A stretch of DNA of 64,000 bases from Haloferula rosea (GCF_016595525.1 NZ_JAENII010000012.1:90803-154802), one strand, 5' to 3'; counted from the stretch's first letter, positions 1-8,666 are shown. A program made the numbers and translations. Notes: generated by a model from the letters alone, not told the origin.

Positions 1-203
1 AGCTCCAAAGCGACCTCCTCAAACTTTGAGGAAAGCTCCGGCTTCTCCGCAGCAATCGCTTCACGGGCTTCCTTCAGCCCGGTCAGCGATGACTCGAGAT
101 CCTTCTTCGCCTGCTCAAGGGCATCGGACACCGACACCTCCGCCGCCCCGGCACCGAGGGAGAACCCCAGACCCATCAGGGAAATCAGGATGGAGCGGAT
201 CAC
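1..203 (-). CDS. ExbB/TolQ-like proton channel, N-terminal part (cut by window edge)
   Basis: Only the first 67 codons lie in the window. The reading starts at a GTG whose last two bases are shared with the TGA of the upstream DUF3450 gene (GTGA overlap), which makes translational coupling likely. The product opens with a hydrophobic signal-like segment (ISLMGLGFSLGAGAAE) and then a charged Glu/Lys-rich helix. This matches the long periplasmic N-terminal extension of the ExbB-type MotA/TolQ/ExbB proteins that are normally encoded directly after DUF3450 in TonB systems. The channel domain itself would lie beyond base 1, so the family call rests on gene order and the N-terminal pattern. Confidence 0.6.
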   Translation of the reverse strand, partial: MIRSILISLMGLGFSLGAGAAEVSVSDALEQAKKDLESSLTGLKEAREAIAAEKPELSSKFEEVALE

Positions 204-955
204 TTGGCACCTCCTTCCGGAAGGATCTGCACGGGAAGCTCGACCACTTCAGGCGGCCGCTTCCGGTCCAGTTGGTCGAAAACGTTGCGCAGTTCCTCGG
301 ACAGCTCGGGCTGCGCCTTCCACTCCCAACCATCCGGCCCGGGGATCCCCACGCCGGCATTTCCACTACGATCCGCATAGTAGGCAGCGGCGAGACCCAG
401 ATAGATCACCTCGACCTCCCGACCATCTCGGACCTCCTCACTGCGGGTGAAGCGCCGGTTGAAGGTCTCAGCCTTCGCGATGATGCCGAGAATGGCCTGG
501 AGCCCGTCGCGCGCCTCGCTGTCGGCCTCCCACGCATCCAGCACCGCGCGCTCGTTCTCCGTGTCGTCGAGCAAGGGATCCGGCAGACGTCCGGCGAGCG
601 CCAGCATCCTCGGCCGGGCTGCGGCCACCGCTTCCTTCACCACCCGGCGCGTTTCCTTCAACGCCTCCAGATCCGCCTCGGCCTCGCCCTTGCGCTCGTC
701 GAAGTCACCGGCCGATGTGCCTGCCTTTTCCAACTCCTCGGTGAGCAGGGAGAGCTCACGTTTCTGGATCTCCAGCAAAGCGGACATCTCCTCCTTGCGC
801 GCTTCCCAGTCGGCCACTTCCTTCGAGCGGAGTGCCTGGGTATCCACGATCTTGCCGATCGTCGCTCGCAGTTCGACGACGGCGGCATCAGGTGCCTCTT
901 CCTGCGCACACAGCGCGGAAAGGCAGGAGAAACAAAGGATGGCAGGGATTCGCAT
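200..955 (-). CDS. DUF3450-type periplasmic coiled-coil protein of a TonB/ExbB system
   Basis: The 251-residue protein has a signal peptide (MRIPAILCFSCLSALCAQ). Residues about 25-120 are a Lys/Glu/Arg-rich coiled coil, followed by a mixed domain with EVEVIYLGLAAAYYADRSG and a GWEW motif, both typical of DUF3450. In other bacteria DUF3450 genes sit upstream of exbB-exbB-exbD-tonB-TPR operons and are thought to act in the periplasm with the TonB energising complex. Here it lies 101 bp downstream of a TonB-dependent receptor and overlaps the ExbB-like gene, so all three probably belong to one uptake locus. The family assignment is by recognition of layout and motif, not by a search. Confidence 0.7.
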   Translation of the reverse strand: MRIPAILCFSCLSALCAQEEAPDAAVVELRATIGKIVDTQALRSKEVADWEARKEEMSALLEIQKRELSLLTEELEKAGTSAGDFDERKGEAEADLEALKETRRVVKEAVAAARPRMLALAGRLPDPLLDDTENERAVLDAWEADSEARDGLQAILGIIAKAETFNRRFTRSEEVRDGREVEVIYLGLAAAYYADRSGNAGVGIPGPDGWEWKAQPELSEELRNVFDQLDRKRPPEVVELPVQILPEGGAK

Positions 956-1056
956 GCGGAGAATGAACTAAGCTGGAGTCTCGACCCGGACAACGCAAGA
1001 GCCGGGGCGGCTTTCGCCACCCCGACCCCGAACAATGCGCTGGTGAATCGGCTTGA

Positions 1057-3303
1057 TCAGAAACGGGCCTCCGCACCGACGAACCAGGTCCGTCCGATGT
1101 TCGTCCGCGGACCTTCAGGGATCCGGGTCACGATGCCACGCTCGTCGAAGATGTTGTTGAGACCACCGACGAGACGCCAGTTGTCGTTGATGTCATAGTA
1201 ACCGGACAGGTCCACGGTCAGCAGGGCATCGATCTTGCCTTGGCGGGCCGTCGTCGAAGGTGCCGCCAGATTCGCCGCGGTGCCGTAGGTGTGGCTGGTG
1301 AAGTAAGCATCGAGATTCACGCCCCAACACTCGGCTGCATAGCCGATCCCGCTGGCGAGCTTCCACTCGGGCACATATGGGATGTCGGCTCCGGGTTGGC
1401 CACCTGCGTAGATGTTGTCGGCGCCACCGGCGGTGAGAGCCTGCTTGAGCTCGGCACTCGTCCAGGTCGCGCTGAAATACATCGGCAACTGGAAACCCCA
1501 ACCCCGGCTGACCGACGGGTCGTAGGACACCAGACCTTCGACACCCCAGACCTCGGCTTCGCCCGCATTGGCATTGATGCCATTGCCCAATCCGGCATCC
1601 ACACCGATCAGGTTGTCGAAGTCGGTGAGGAAACCCGCGGTATCCACGACCAGACCTTCGTTGCGATAGCGCCATCCGAGTTCGTATCCCATGCTCTCTT
1701 CCTCCTGGACTCCTCCGTTGATGTAGGAGTTCGGTCCCGGAAGCGAGTAGCCGCGATAGGCACCACCGTAAGTACTATGGCACTCGTTCCACTGGTAGTT
1801 GAAGCCGAGTCCTCCACCCCAGACACCGAGGTCGTCCGATGAACGCAGACCCGTGCCGTTGTAATCGGTTGTGTCGTATTCCACGCGCTCGTAACGGATG
1901 CCGGGACGCAGCGTCAACTGGCCGATCTCGATGGTGTCCTCGAGGTAGAAGGACGCGGCGGTTGCTTCTTCAAGACGGTTGGCTTCCTCACCGGGTGTGC
2001 CGGAACGGTAGAGGCTGAAGTTCGATCCACCGTTCGCGTTGTAGACGTCGACCCACTGCTCGCGGAACACCCGGTCGTAGTGGAGGCGGAAACCACCCAC
2101 CAACTCGTGCGATGCTCCACCGGTTTCGAAGTTCCAGGTCGCCTGGTTCTGCCAGCCGTAGGCGTTGTAGTAACGGGCGTTGGCCTTCACTCCGATCGAT
2201 CCGGTGGCGTTGCCTTGCAGGACATTGGTCAGCCCCGGATTGAGCAGCGCCGAGTTCAGGCTACTGCGACCAACAACCCGACCGCGGCCATCGATCCCGG
2301 GGTTCTGCACCGCCGAGACGTGATCGAGCTTGTACCAGTTCCGCTCGAAATTGTTCCAATACAGGGTCGACTGGAGCTTGAAGGTGTCGCTCGGCTCCAC
2401 GATGTAGCGGAAGTAGGAGCGATGCTGCTTCGTGTCCATGTTGTCGAAGACGGTCGCGGCATAGCGCGTGTCCGGATTCGCACGCGCATCCAACTCGGTC
2501 AGACCCAGGTATCCCTCGTCGGATTCGAAGTCGGTCATGCCATACTTGAACTCAAAGCGCTGCTTCACATCGCCGTCGATCTCCCAGAATGCCTTCAGCA
2601 TCGGCTCGTAGAGACTGAAGCCACTGCTGTCGGTGATCGGACCCAGGAAGTCCCGGAAGCCGTCGCTTCGCTGACCGTGGAACTCCAGCAGGTAACCCCA
2701 ACGACCATTCTCGGTTTCGAAGGTGTCCCCATACCACGTATGGTTGAAGAAGGTGTTGTCGCTGCCCCCGGTCGTCCGCGAATAGAAGTTCGGCCCACCG
2801 TCACCGGGAACCGGCGTCGAAAGGAAATTCAGCGCTCCGCCGGTGGTCTGCGGACCGTAGCGCACCTGACTCGACCCCTTGAGCACCTCGACCGCCGACA
2901 TGCGGCCGGACTTCGGGAAATAGTAGGCCGCAGGGGCCGAATAGGGCGCCGGGGCCGTCAGAATCCCGTCTTCCATCACCGTCACCTTCGACGTCCGGGT
3001 GCCATCCGCCCCACGCATCGAAATGTTCGGGAAGTTCCCGTAGCCATCCTCCTGACGCACATACACCCCGGGAACCGGGGCCAGCACCTTGGCGATATCG
3101 GTGTATCCGCGCTTCGTGAACTCCTCGGAGTCAATGTAGGCCGCCGCACCCGCCAGCTCCCATGCCGCTTCCGTGCTGCCCACCACCGTCAGACCCTCGA
3201 GACTGTCCAGCCCTTCCAAGACATCCTGGGCGCCTGCCGCACCCGCCATTGCCAACATCGCAGCACAGGCTGCCAGATCCATTCGTCGATTCCGTGTGTT
3301 CAT
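1057..3303 (-). CDS. TonB-dependent outer-membrane receptor, FecA-like
   Basis: The 748-residue protein begins with a signal peptide ending near AGAAGA-Q. A TonB-box-like stretch (LTVVGS) precedes the plug domain at about residues 40-170, with IAKVLAPVPGVYVRQEDGYG, ISMRGADGTRTSKVTVMEDG and VEVLKGSSQVRYGPQTTGGA. The phrase APAPYSAPAAYYFP is characteristic of FecA-type (ferric dicitrate) receptors. The rest is a 22-strand-like barrel with alternating aromatic strands that ends in a terminal Phe (VGAEARF), as outer-membrane proteins do. It would import a ferric chelate or another large ligand using energy from the ExbB-like system encoded downstream on the same strand. The substrate cannot be fixed from sequence. 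An imperfect dyad lies just upstream of the start. Confidence 0.9.
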   Translation of the reverse strand: MNTRNRRMDLAACAAMLAMAGAAGAQDVLEGLDSLEGLTVVGSTEAAWELAGAAAYIDSEEFTKRGYTDIAKVLAPVPGVYVRQEDGYGNFPNISMRGADGTRTSKVTVMEDGILTAPAPYSAPAAYYFPKSGRMSAVEVLKGSSQVRYGPQTTGGALNFLSTPVPGDGGPNFYSRTTGGSDNTFFNHTWYGDTFETENGRWGYLLEFHGQRSDGFRDFLGPITDSSGFSLYEPMLKAFWEIDGDVKQRFEFKYGMTDFESDEGYLGLTELDARANPDTRYAATVFDNMDTKQHRSYFRYIVEPSDTFKLQSTLYWNNFERNWYKLDHVSAVQNPGIDGRGRVVGRSSLNSALLNPGLTNVLQGNATGSIGVKANARYYNAYGWQNQATWNFETGGASHELVGGFRLHYDRVFREQWVDVYNANGGSNFSLYRSGTPGEEANRLEEATAASFYLEDTIEIGQLTLRPGIRYERVEYDTTDYNGTGLRSSDDLGVWGGGLGFNYQWNECHSTYGGAYRGYSLPGPNSYINGGVQEEESMGYELGWRYRNEGLVVDTAGFLTDFDNLIGVDAGLGNGINANAGEAEVWGVEGLVSYDPSVSRGWGFQLPMYFSATWTSAELKQALTAGGADNIYAGGQPGADIPYVPEWKLASGIGYAAECWGVNLDAYFTSHTYGTAANLAAPSTTARQGKIDALLTVDLSGYYDINDNWRLVGGLNNIFDERGIVTRIPEGPRTNIGRTWFVGAEARF

Positions 3304-3326
3304 GTGTCGAAAGTCAGTTAATCTTA

Positions 3327-3343
3327 TTGAGACGCAGTCGCAA
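3327..3343. promoter_or_regulatory. imperfect dyad upstream of the TonB receptor (candidate operator)
   Basis: The sequence TTGAGACGCAGTCGCAA reads as TTG-n-GAC-nnn-GTC-n-CAA, a 17-base inverted repeat with two unpaired positions. It sits 24-40 bases upstream of the receptor ATG, a place where an iron-responsive or other repressor could act. It does not match the classical Fur box. The call rests on symmetry and position alone. Confidence 0.25.
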
Positions 3344-3462
3344 CTTGATGGCGCGGTTTGTGCCTCCGTGACCCCTCATCCGTCAAAGGAATTTTTCAAA
3401 AATGCCGAGATCCACCGTTCTCCCCAGCCGAGGAGGGTGCTCGATCGACCTACCGAACCAGG

Positions 3463-3984
3463 CTACTCCCCGGTCGAATCGCCCCCAGCAGCGGGCTTCG
3501 GAGCCGGTTTTCGCTCAGCCACCGCTTGCTTCAGGACCGCATGAAGCGGGGAATCCTCCTTCAGATTCTTGAGAACCACTTCCAGTTGATAGCCCTCGCC
3601 CCGCTCTGCCACTCGATACACACAGTCGACCACCGCCCGCAGCAGTTCTTCGGTCTGGTGCTTCTCGTCCACGGCCCCGTAGTCCAATGCGATCCGATAG
3701 CTGTCATCCTCCTTGAGATCCGACAACACCTTGATTCCCGCCACACTCGCCATGTTGATGTCCTCCTGCTTGTGGAAGGATACCGCGGGAGGAATGTAGG
3801 GGATCCCGATGGCCTGAAAGGCGGACTCAGGCATCGCCATCCCGATCACGAAGGGGACCTCCACCACCAGGATCTCCGCCTGCCTTGTGTCGAGAGGCAG
3901 CGGAATCATCGCCAGCGCGTCCTCGCTGGCGGCAAGGGTTCGGATCAACAGGATGGAAACCAGCAGTCTTGGGAGCAACTTCAT
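3463..3984 (-). CDS. secreted protein of unknown function
   Basis: I chose the ATG at 3984 (173 residues) because it places a good signal peptide (MKLLPRLLVSILLIRTLAAS) at the N-terminus; an open frame continues upstream but without secretory features. The mature part has a hydrophobic patch (PFVIGMAMPESAFQAIGIPY), a SYRIALDYGAV segment and a C-terminal tail rich in Lys, Pro and Gly. I do not recognise the family. The gene stands alone between the TonB receptor upstream region (convergent spacing about 160 bp) and the ketosynthase-like gene on the same strand 105 bp upstream, so it could be the last gene of that transcript. Confidence 0.6.
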   Translation of the reverse strand: MKLLPRLLVSILLIRTLAASEDALAMIPLPLDTRQAEILVVEVPFVIGMAMPESAFQAIGIPYIPPAVSFHKQEDINMASVAGIKVLSDLKEDDSYRIALDYGAVDEKHQTEELLRAVVDCVYRVAERGEGYQLEVVLKNLKEDSPLHAVLKQAVAERKPAPKPAAGGDSTGE

Positions 3985-4089
3985 GACGGTTTGGAGCGAA
4001 GGGAGTTCGGCCGGGTTCGCCGGATTCACGGACGGACCCAAGCCACCTACACACCACTTCACGGCCGCCTCGGCAAGATCGCAGCGCGA

Positions 4090-5112
4090 TCAGGGAGCAT
4101 CGAAGACCGCGCCACCGACGGCTTCATTCCCGCCCACAGCCGTGACCACCGCGCGCTCCGCCCGCCCGGTCCTGAGCCATTCGAGAGCCGCGACGGTCTG
4201 GATGGCCGCCGAGGCACCCATCGCTTCACCCAGGAATTCCCGGGTTGAAATTCGCGGACCGTGCCAAGGCAGATCCTCGGCTTGATCGGTCCGGGCCACC
4301 CCATTGCGACCATCGGCCCAAAGGGTCCTGCCGTTGTCGTCAGCTCCAAGATTCCGCCACAGCCGGGCCATGGCATCGACAGGACTTTCGACCTCCGCAT
4401 AGCTGACCGGATCAGGGATCGACATCAACCGCGGTCCATCGCCTTCACGACCCAGCACCACGGCAGCAGCGCCTTCGGAAGGCAAAAGACTAGAACTGTA
4501 GTAGCCCATCGCCTCCGCGCTGAGCCAGTCCATTTCTTCGGTGGCGACCACCACGCAGAGATCACAATCGCCTCGATCCAGCCATTCCGTGGCCAACTCA
4601 AGCCCCGCGAACCATTCGGCGCCATCCCCGACGATGGTATCATTCGGAGCGCTCGAACCCATCACCGCCGACAGGTGGCTCGAAGGAGCATTGTACACGG
4701 TTTCAGGGAAGAGGATGGGACTGGCGACCGATGGATCCGTCAGCACCTCGCCGAAGAAGCGGTTGGAATAATTCACGCAGCCATTCATCAGCGTGCAGAT
4801 CACGGCAACGCGCAGATCACCATCCCTGGCCGCCTGATGGCGTTCCGCACCCATGGCTTCGAACACCGCCGCCGCCGCGTACTTACCAAGCGCGCTGGCC
4901 CGGCGCAGTCGCGGTGACTTCGGCAGCAGCGATCGGTCGGTCAGCTTCGGCACCTTGGCGACCGGAGTCGTGATGGAGGCCCCCTGATCGGTCGGGCGCT
5001 CCAGCACCGTTTGCTCCACCGCACGCTGCGCGTCGATGGTTTCCATCATCGCGGAGATCCCCCACCCGGCCGGCGTCACGGCTCCGGTTCCCAGCACGAC
5101 GATCCTGCTCAC
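4090..5112 (-). CDS. ketosynthase-like protein without catalytic cysteine (chain-length-factor type)
   Basis: The gene starts at a GTG that overlaps the TGA of the upstream ketosynthase (GTGA), giving 340 residues. The thiolase-fold start IVVLGTGAVTPAGWGIS and the middle segment CDLCVVVATEEMDWLS are typical of FabF-like proteins. At the nucleophile site the usual N-A-C is N-A-P (residues 141-143, followed by SSHLSAVMG). The histidine motifs NSHGTGT and K-x4-GH are absent too. In type II polyketide and aryl-polyene systems such dead subunits pair with an active ketosynthase and set chain length. The coupled upstream gene is exactly such an active partner. The open frame extends further upstream, but that part reads antisense-like sequence within the neighbouring gene and is not coding here. 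Confidence 0.75.
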   Translation of the reverse strand: MSRIVVLGTGAVTPAGWGISAMMETIDAQRAVEQTVLERPTDQGASITTPVAKVPKLTDRSLLPKSPRLRRASALGKYAAAAVFEAMGAERHQAARDGDLRVAVICTLMNGCVNYSNRFFGEVLTDPSVASPILFPETVYNAPSSHLSAVMGSSAPNDTIVGDGAEWFAGLELATEWLDRGDCDLCVVVATEEMDWLSAEAMGYYSSSLLPSEGAAAVVLGREGDGPRLMSIPDPVSYAEVESPVDAMARLWRNLGADDNGRTLWADGRNGVARTDQAEDLPWHGPRISTREFLGEAMGASAAIQTVAALEWLRTGRAERAVVTAVGGNEAVGGAVFDAP

Positions 5113-6350
5113 GAGCGCCCCTCCTTCCCCATGATGAGTGTGGCATTCGCACCGCCGAAGCCGAAGGAGTTCGTCAAGGTGACCTCCACCTTCGCCTCCC
5201 GTGGTTCCTGCACCAGATCGAAGCTCACCGAGGGGTCGATCTCGCGCACGTTCAGGCTCGCCGGCAGCCATTGGCCGTCGAGAGCCATCAGGCAAATCAC
5301 CGCTTCGACCGCCCCCGCTCCGCCAAGCAAATGGCCGATCGCGGACTTGGTGGAGCTGACTCGGATCGAACGGCTGTCCCCCTGCGCCCAGCGGCGGATG
5401 GCGGCAGCTTCCGCCACGTCGTTCAGAGGGGTGCCGGTGCCATGCGAATTGATGTAATCGATCTGTCCCGGCTCCAGCCCCGCCATCCGGGTGGCCGCCG
5501 TCATCGTGATCAAGGCCGCGTCTCCTTCCGGATTCGGCTGGGTCAGGTGGTGGATGTCGGTCGCCGCTCCGTAGCCCAGAACTTCCGCCATCACCTTGGC
5601 ACCCCGCGCCTGGGCGGACTCCAGGCTTTCGACCACGACGAACCCGGCACCCTCGCCGATGGCGAGACCGTCCCGGGCGGCATCGAAAGGCCGTGGAACT
5701 CCGCTCGGCGAGAGCGCCTGAAGGGAGTCGAACCCGGCGAAAACCAGCTGGGCCAGACCATCGTATCCTCCGGCCAACACCCGGTCCGCCTTGCCTTCCC
5801 GCACCATCTGGAAGGCATGCCCGATGGCATTGGCTCCCGACGCACAGGCATTCGAAATGATCCGCAGCGGGCCATAAACGCCGACCGACTTCATCAGCTG
5901 ACTCATCTGGCGCTGCGGCTGGTAACACTCGATCCGCCTGAACTGACCTGCCCGATCCCCGCTTTTCGCCACCCGGTAGTAGTCCTCACCGATCGGCATC
6001 GCCCCGGCCGACGTGCCGATGATCACCGGCATCGAACCGCGCACCCCGGCCGCCTCCAAAGCCTCCTCCGCAGCCACCAGCGCAAAGCGCGTGCCACGAT
6101 CCATCCGTTCCCATGCCTTCCTGCCGAGCCCAGCGAGCGTCGGCCGATCCGGCAGTTCGGCCTGACCGGCGGACCCCACCCGCTGCTTCGACACATCGAA
6201 AAGATCCACCTCGCGAAAAGCCGTGCGCCCTGCCCGGAAACCCGCGGCATTCTCCACCATGCCACAGCCCATCGACGTCACGATGCCCGACCCGCTGATG
6301 ACGACTGGACGCGGCTCCGGTGTGGGGGGGTGATCGGCTCGGTATGCCAT
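5109..6350 (-). CDS. beta-ketoacyl-ACP synthase (FabF/KAS II-like), catalytically complete
   Basis: I use the ATG at 6350 (413 residues); a TTG three codons upstream is also possible. All condensing-enzyme residues are present: Cys169 in NACASGANAIGHA, His303 in YINSHGTGTPLND, and Lys335/His340 in STKSAIGHLLGG. The C-terminal NSFGFGGANATLIM motif closes the fold. The enzyme would condense malonyl-ACP with an acyl chain. It overlaps a cysteine-less ketosynthase-like gene by 4 bases, so the pair likely forms a heterodimer for a specialised fatty acid or polyene rather than serving bulk lipid synthesis. The divergent gene 70 bp away encodes an AMP-ligase-like protein, and a FabZ-like dehydratase is 2.3 kb off. 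No carrier protein or ketoreductase is in the window. Confidence 0.88.
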   Translation of the reverse strand: MAYRADHPPTPEPRPVVISGSGIVTSMGCGMVENAAGFRAGRTAFREVDLFDVSKQRVGSAGQAELPDRPTLAGLGRKAWERMDRGTRFALVAAEEALEAAGVRGSMPVIIGTSAGAMPIGEDYYRVAKSGDRAGQFRRIECYQPQRQMSQLMKSVGVYGPLRIISNACASGANAIGHAFQMVREGKADRVLAGGYDGLAQLVFAGFDSLQALSPSGVPRPFDAARDGLAIGEGAGFVVVESLESAQARGAKVMAEVLGYGAATDIHHLTQPNPEGDAALITMTAATRMAGLEPGQIDYINSHGTGTPLNDVAEAAAIRRWAQGDSRSIRVSSTKSAIGHLLGGAGAVEAVICLMALDGQWLPASLNVREIDPSVSFDLVQEPREAKVEVTLTNSFGFGGANATLIMGKEGRS

Positions 6351-6420
6351 AATTCGCAATTCGGGCTGGTCGGGTGACCGCCTTCGCCGCTAGGCAAGCC
6401 CCCGCACCCTGATCTGTCAA
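6351..6420. promoter_or_regulatory. divergent intergenic region, ketosynthase pair / AMP-ligase-like gene
   Basis: These 70 bases separate two genes transcribed away from each other and must hold both start signals. I could not pick convincing -35/-10 pairs or a dyad. A Shine-Dalgarno sequence is not evident for either gene. Confidence 0.35.
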
Positions 6421-7659
6421 ATGCTGCTTAACCGTTGGATCGAAACTCTCGCCACCCACCGTGACCGCCCGGCGATCCACGAAATGGGCGAGGCGAGGAC
6501 TTTCGCCGACATCGCCGCAGCACTCGATGCCCGCCCTGAAGCCACCGGCCCGGTCATCGCCCAGGGATCCGCCTTCGAGATCGCCGTGGCTTCGCTCCAC
6601 GGATGGAGGGACGGCCAGCCCGTGCTGCCGATCGAACAGCGCGACCACATCCCGCAGCTCCCCGCGCACCCCGGCCCCCAGATCGCCCACCTCAAGCGCG
6701 TCCCAAGCAACAACCAGCACCCCCGCTTCGCCCTTTTCACCGCCGCCCAGATCGCCGCCGATGCGGACCGATTGGTCCCCGCCATGGGACTCACCCCGGA
6801 CATCCCGAATCTCGCCGCCATCTCGCTGGCCCACTCCTACGGCTACTCGAACGTCATCCTGCCCTTGCTGCTCCACGGCATCCCGATCCAGTGCGTCGAC
6901 GTCCCCTTCCCCGCCTCCATCGTGGCGGCCATGAAGCCCCACACCCGCGTCAACCTTCCCGCCGTGCCATCCATGTGGCGGGCCTGGCATCGCGCCGGGA
7001 TCCTCAAGGACGCCCCCATCCACCTCGCCCTCACCGCCGGCGCCCCGCTCACATCGCAGCTCGAGCTGAGCGTCTGGGAAAACGACGGACTCAAGCTGCA
7101 CAACTTCTACGGCGCTTCGGAATGTGGCGGCATTTCCTGGGACCCGACCGATGAGCCCCGCGAACTCGCCGACTCACTCGGCGTGCCGCTGCCCGGCGTC
7201 GATGCCCAGCTTGATCAGGCCGGTCATTTCGTGATCGGCAGCAGTTCCGTGGCCCAGGGATACCTCCCGGCCCATGAGACCGACCCGATCATCGACGGCC
7301 GCTTCCACACCGCCGATGGCGGCCACCTGCAATCCGGCCAACTCATCCTCGACGCCCGGGGCGGCGAGCAAATCAACGTCGCCGGTCGCAAGCTCGGACC
7401 CGGCCGCATCGAGCTGGCCATCCAGAAAACCGGGCTGGCCGATCGGGCGCGGATTTTCGGAGTCCCCAGCAGTGATCCGGAACGCGTCGATGAGATCGCC
7501 GTGCTCCTCCCCGCCCGCACCGACATCGACACCCTTCGCGCCATGCTCGGAAAATCCCTGGCGGGCTGGCAACTGCCTCGTCACTGGTTCATCGCCGATG
7601 ATTCCTCGCTGTGGTCGAAGTCACGTGCCGACCTGCGCGATCAGTTCACGGATTCCTGA
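6421..7659 (+). CDS. AMP-dependent acyl ligase-like protein with altered P-loop
   Basis: The 412-residue protein follows the adenylate-forming fold: SLAHSYGYSNVILPLLLHG in the middle, LTAGAPLT, NFYGASECGGISWD (A5-like), GRFHTADGG (A7-like), GGEQINVAGRKLGPGRIE (A8-like) and a C-terminal SKSRADLR near the usual catalytic lysine motif. The expected phosphate-binding loop (S/T-SGTTG-x-P-K/R) should lie between IAHLK and FALFTAAQI at about residues 96-110. Instead it reads RVPSNNQHPR, of similar length but with none of the Gly/Thr signature. The protein is also about 100 residues shorter than usual. It could load an acyl or aryl starter for the neighbouring ketosynthases, or be a non-adenylating relative. 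Its 3' end overlaps the permease gene convergently by 19 bp. Confidence 0.7.
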   Translation: MLLNRWIETLATHRDRPAIHEMGEARTFADIAAALDARPEATGPVIAQGSAFEIAVASLHGWRDGQPVLPIEQRDHIPQLPAHPGPQIAHLKRVPSNNQHPRFALFTAAQIAADADRLVPAMGLTPDIPNLAAISLAHSYGYSNVILPLLLHGIPIQCVDVPFPASIVAAMKPHTRVNLPAVPSMWRAWHRAGILKDAPIHLALTAGAPLTSQLELSVWENDGLKLHNFYGASECGGISWDPTDEPRELADSLGVPLPGVDAQLDQAGHFVIGSSSVAQGYLPAHETDPIIDGRFHTADGGHLQSGQLILDARGGEQINVAGRKLGPGRIELAIQKTGLADRARIFGVPSSDPERVDEIAVLLPARTDIDTLRAMLGKSLAGWQLPRHWFIADDSSLWSKSRADLRDQFTDS

Positions 7660-8666
7660 ATCGCCTCCTCCGGGTGGGCCGATGTCCAGCGCGTCTCGCG
7701 CAGCCGCCTGAGACGCCGGAACCACCAGGTCGCCATCGCGAAGACCACCACCAGCATCACCCCGCGCGGCAGGTCAATGGGTACGAGGATTGCCGTGGTT
7801 GCCACCTCCGCCACGATCAGCAGGAAGACCCCGATCAGGATGGCATCGCTCTTCACCTTCGAGGCCACCCACGCCCCGACCGGCGCGCCCACCGCCACCA
7901 CCGGCGCCGCCACCGCCCAGTATTCCCACACCACGCCGACCGGCTCCGGCTGGATCATGCGGAAGCCGAATCCCACCGCCGAGGTCGCCCCCATGATCAC
8001 CACCGAAGTCGGCACCGCGACGCGTTCATCGAGCCCGAAGCCCAGCGTCATCACCATGAAACACAGCATGTCAGCTCCCGAACCCAGCTGGGAGGCCGCC
8101 AAGCCACCGACCAAACCGGCTCCCGCAAATCTCAGCCCATCCGACTTCGTCCACCCGGAGATCCCACGCTCCGGCTCATGCCGACGTTTCCAGTGCGAGC
8201 GATAGAGCGTGATCGCAAACACCAGCAGCATCGAGGAAAAGACCAGCTTCGGCACGTTCGCCGGCAGACTCAGCCACTGCAGACCGATGACCACGCCGGG
8301 CATCGACCCGAGAATCGCAGCCCGGAACACCCGCATGTCGATCCGAATGCCACGGGTCAGAATGAACAAGGCCGCCATGTTCATGCCCACCGCTTGGATC
8401 ATCAGCCCGAAGAGCGCCGCATCCTCGGAAGGGATGGCCAGCGCCTTGGTGAACACCGGATAGGCCACCGCTCCGCCCCCGGCAGGCGTGGAACCGGCAA
8501 CGAAGGAACCGAAGGCCATCGTCAGCGCCATCGGCCACCGCGTCTGATAGAGCGCCCAAGCGCCCCACAGCGTCATCGCGATGATCCACACCACCCAGAC
8601 CCCGGCCAGCGTCCACGGGAATGCCCGCGACTTCAACCCACCTGGACCTGACACCCCGGACGCCAT
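7641..8666 (-). CDS. TauE/SafE-family membrane permease
   Basis: The 341-residue protein has eight or nine hydrophobic segments and the family signature GSFVAGSTPAGGGAVAYPVF near residue 52, with a second half-repeat around GLVGGLAASQLGSGADMLCF. The family exports or imports sulfite, sulfonates or other organic anions across the inner membrane. The start ATG shares one base with the TAA of the upstream FabZ-like gene (TAATG), so the two are translationally coupled. Whether the permease serves the ketosynthase locus or is a passenger is unclear. Confidence 0.85.
   Translation of the reverse strand: MASGVSGPGGLKSRAFPWTLAGVWVVWIIAMTLWGAWALYQTRWPMALTMAFGSFVAGSTPAGGGAVAYPVFTKALAIPSEDAALFGLMIQAVGMNMAALFILTRGIRIDMRVFRAAILGSMPGVVIGLQWLSLPANVPKLVFSSMLLVFAITLYRSHWKRRHEPERGISGWTKSDGLRFAGAGLVGGLAASQLGSGADMLCFMVMTLGFGLDERVAVPTSVVIMGATSAVGFGFRMIQPEPVGVVWEYWAVAAPVVAVGAPVGAWVASKVKSDAILIGVFLLIVAEVATTAILVPIDLPRGVMLVVVFAMATWWFRRLRRLRETRWTSAHPEEAIQESVN

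Noticed and set aside
2080..3321. Long plus-strand open frame antisense to the TonB receptor
   Set aside because: Its composition follows the complement of the receptor codons, with no domain or start signal. High-GC genes commonly leave open antisense frames.
5113..5928. Extension of the KS-like gene into a 612-residue protein
   Set aside because: The upstream part lies wholly inside the intact ketosynthase gene in another phase, has Arg/Gly/Pro-rich composition and no family features. The GTG at 5112 is the natural start.
6421..7659. AMP-ligase-like gene as a frameshifted pseudogene
   Set aside because: The frame is continuous, with conserved motifs on both sides of the altered loop at normal spacing. 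A loop substitution fits better than a pair of compensating shifts.
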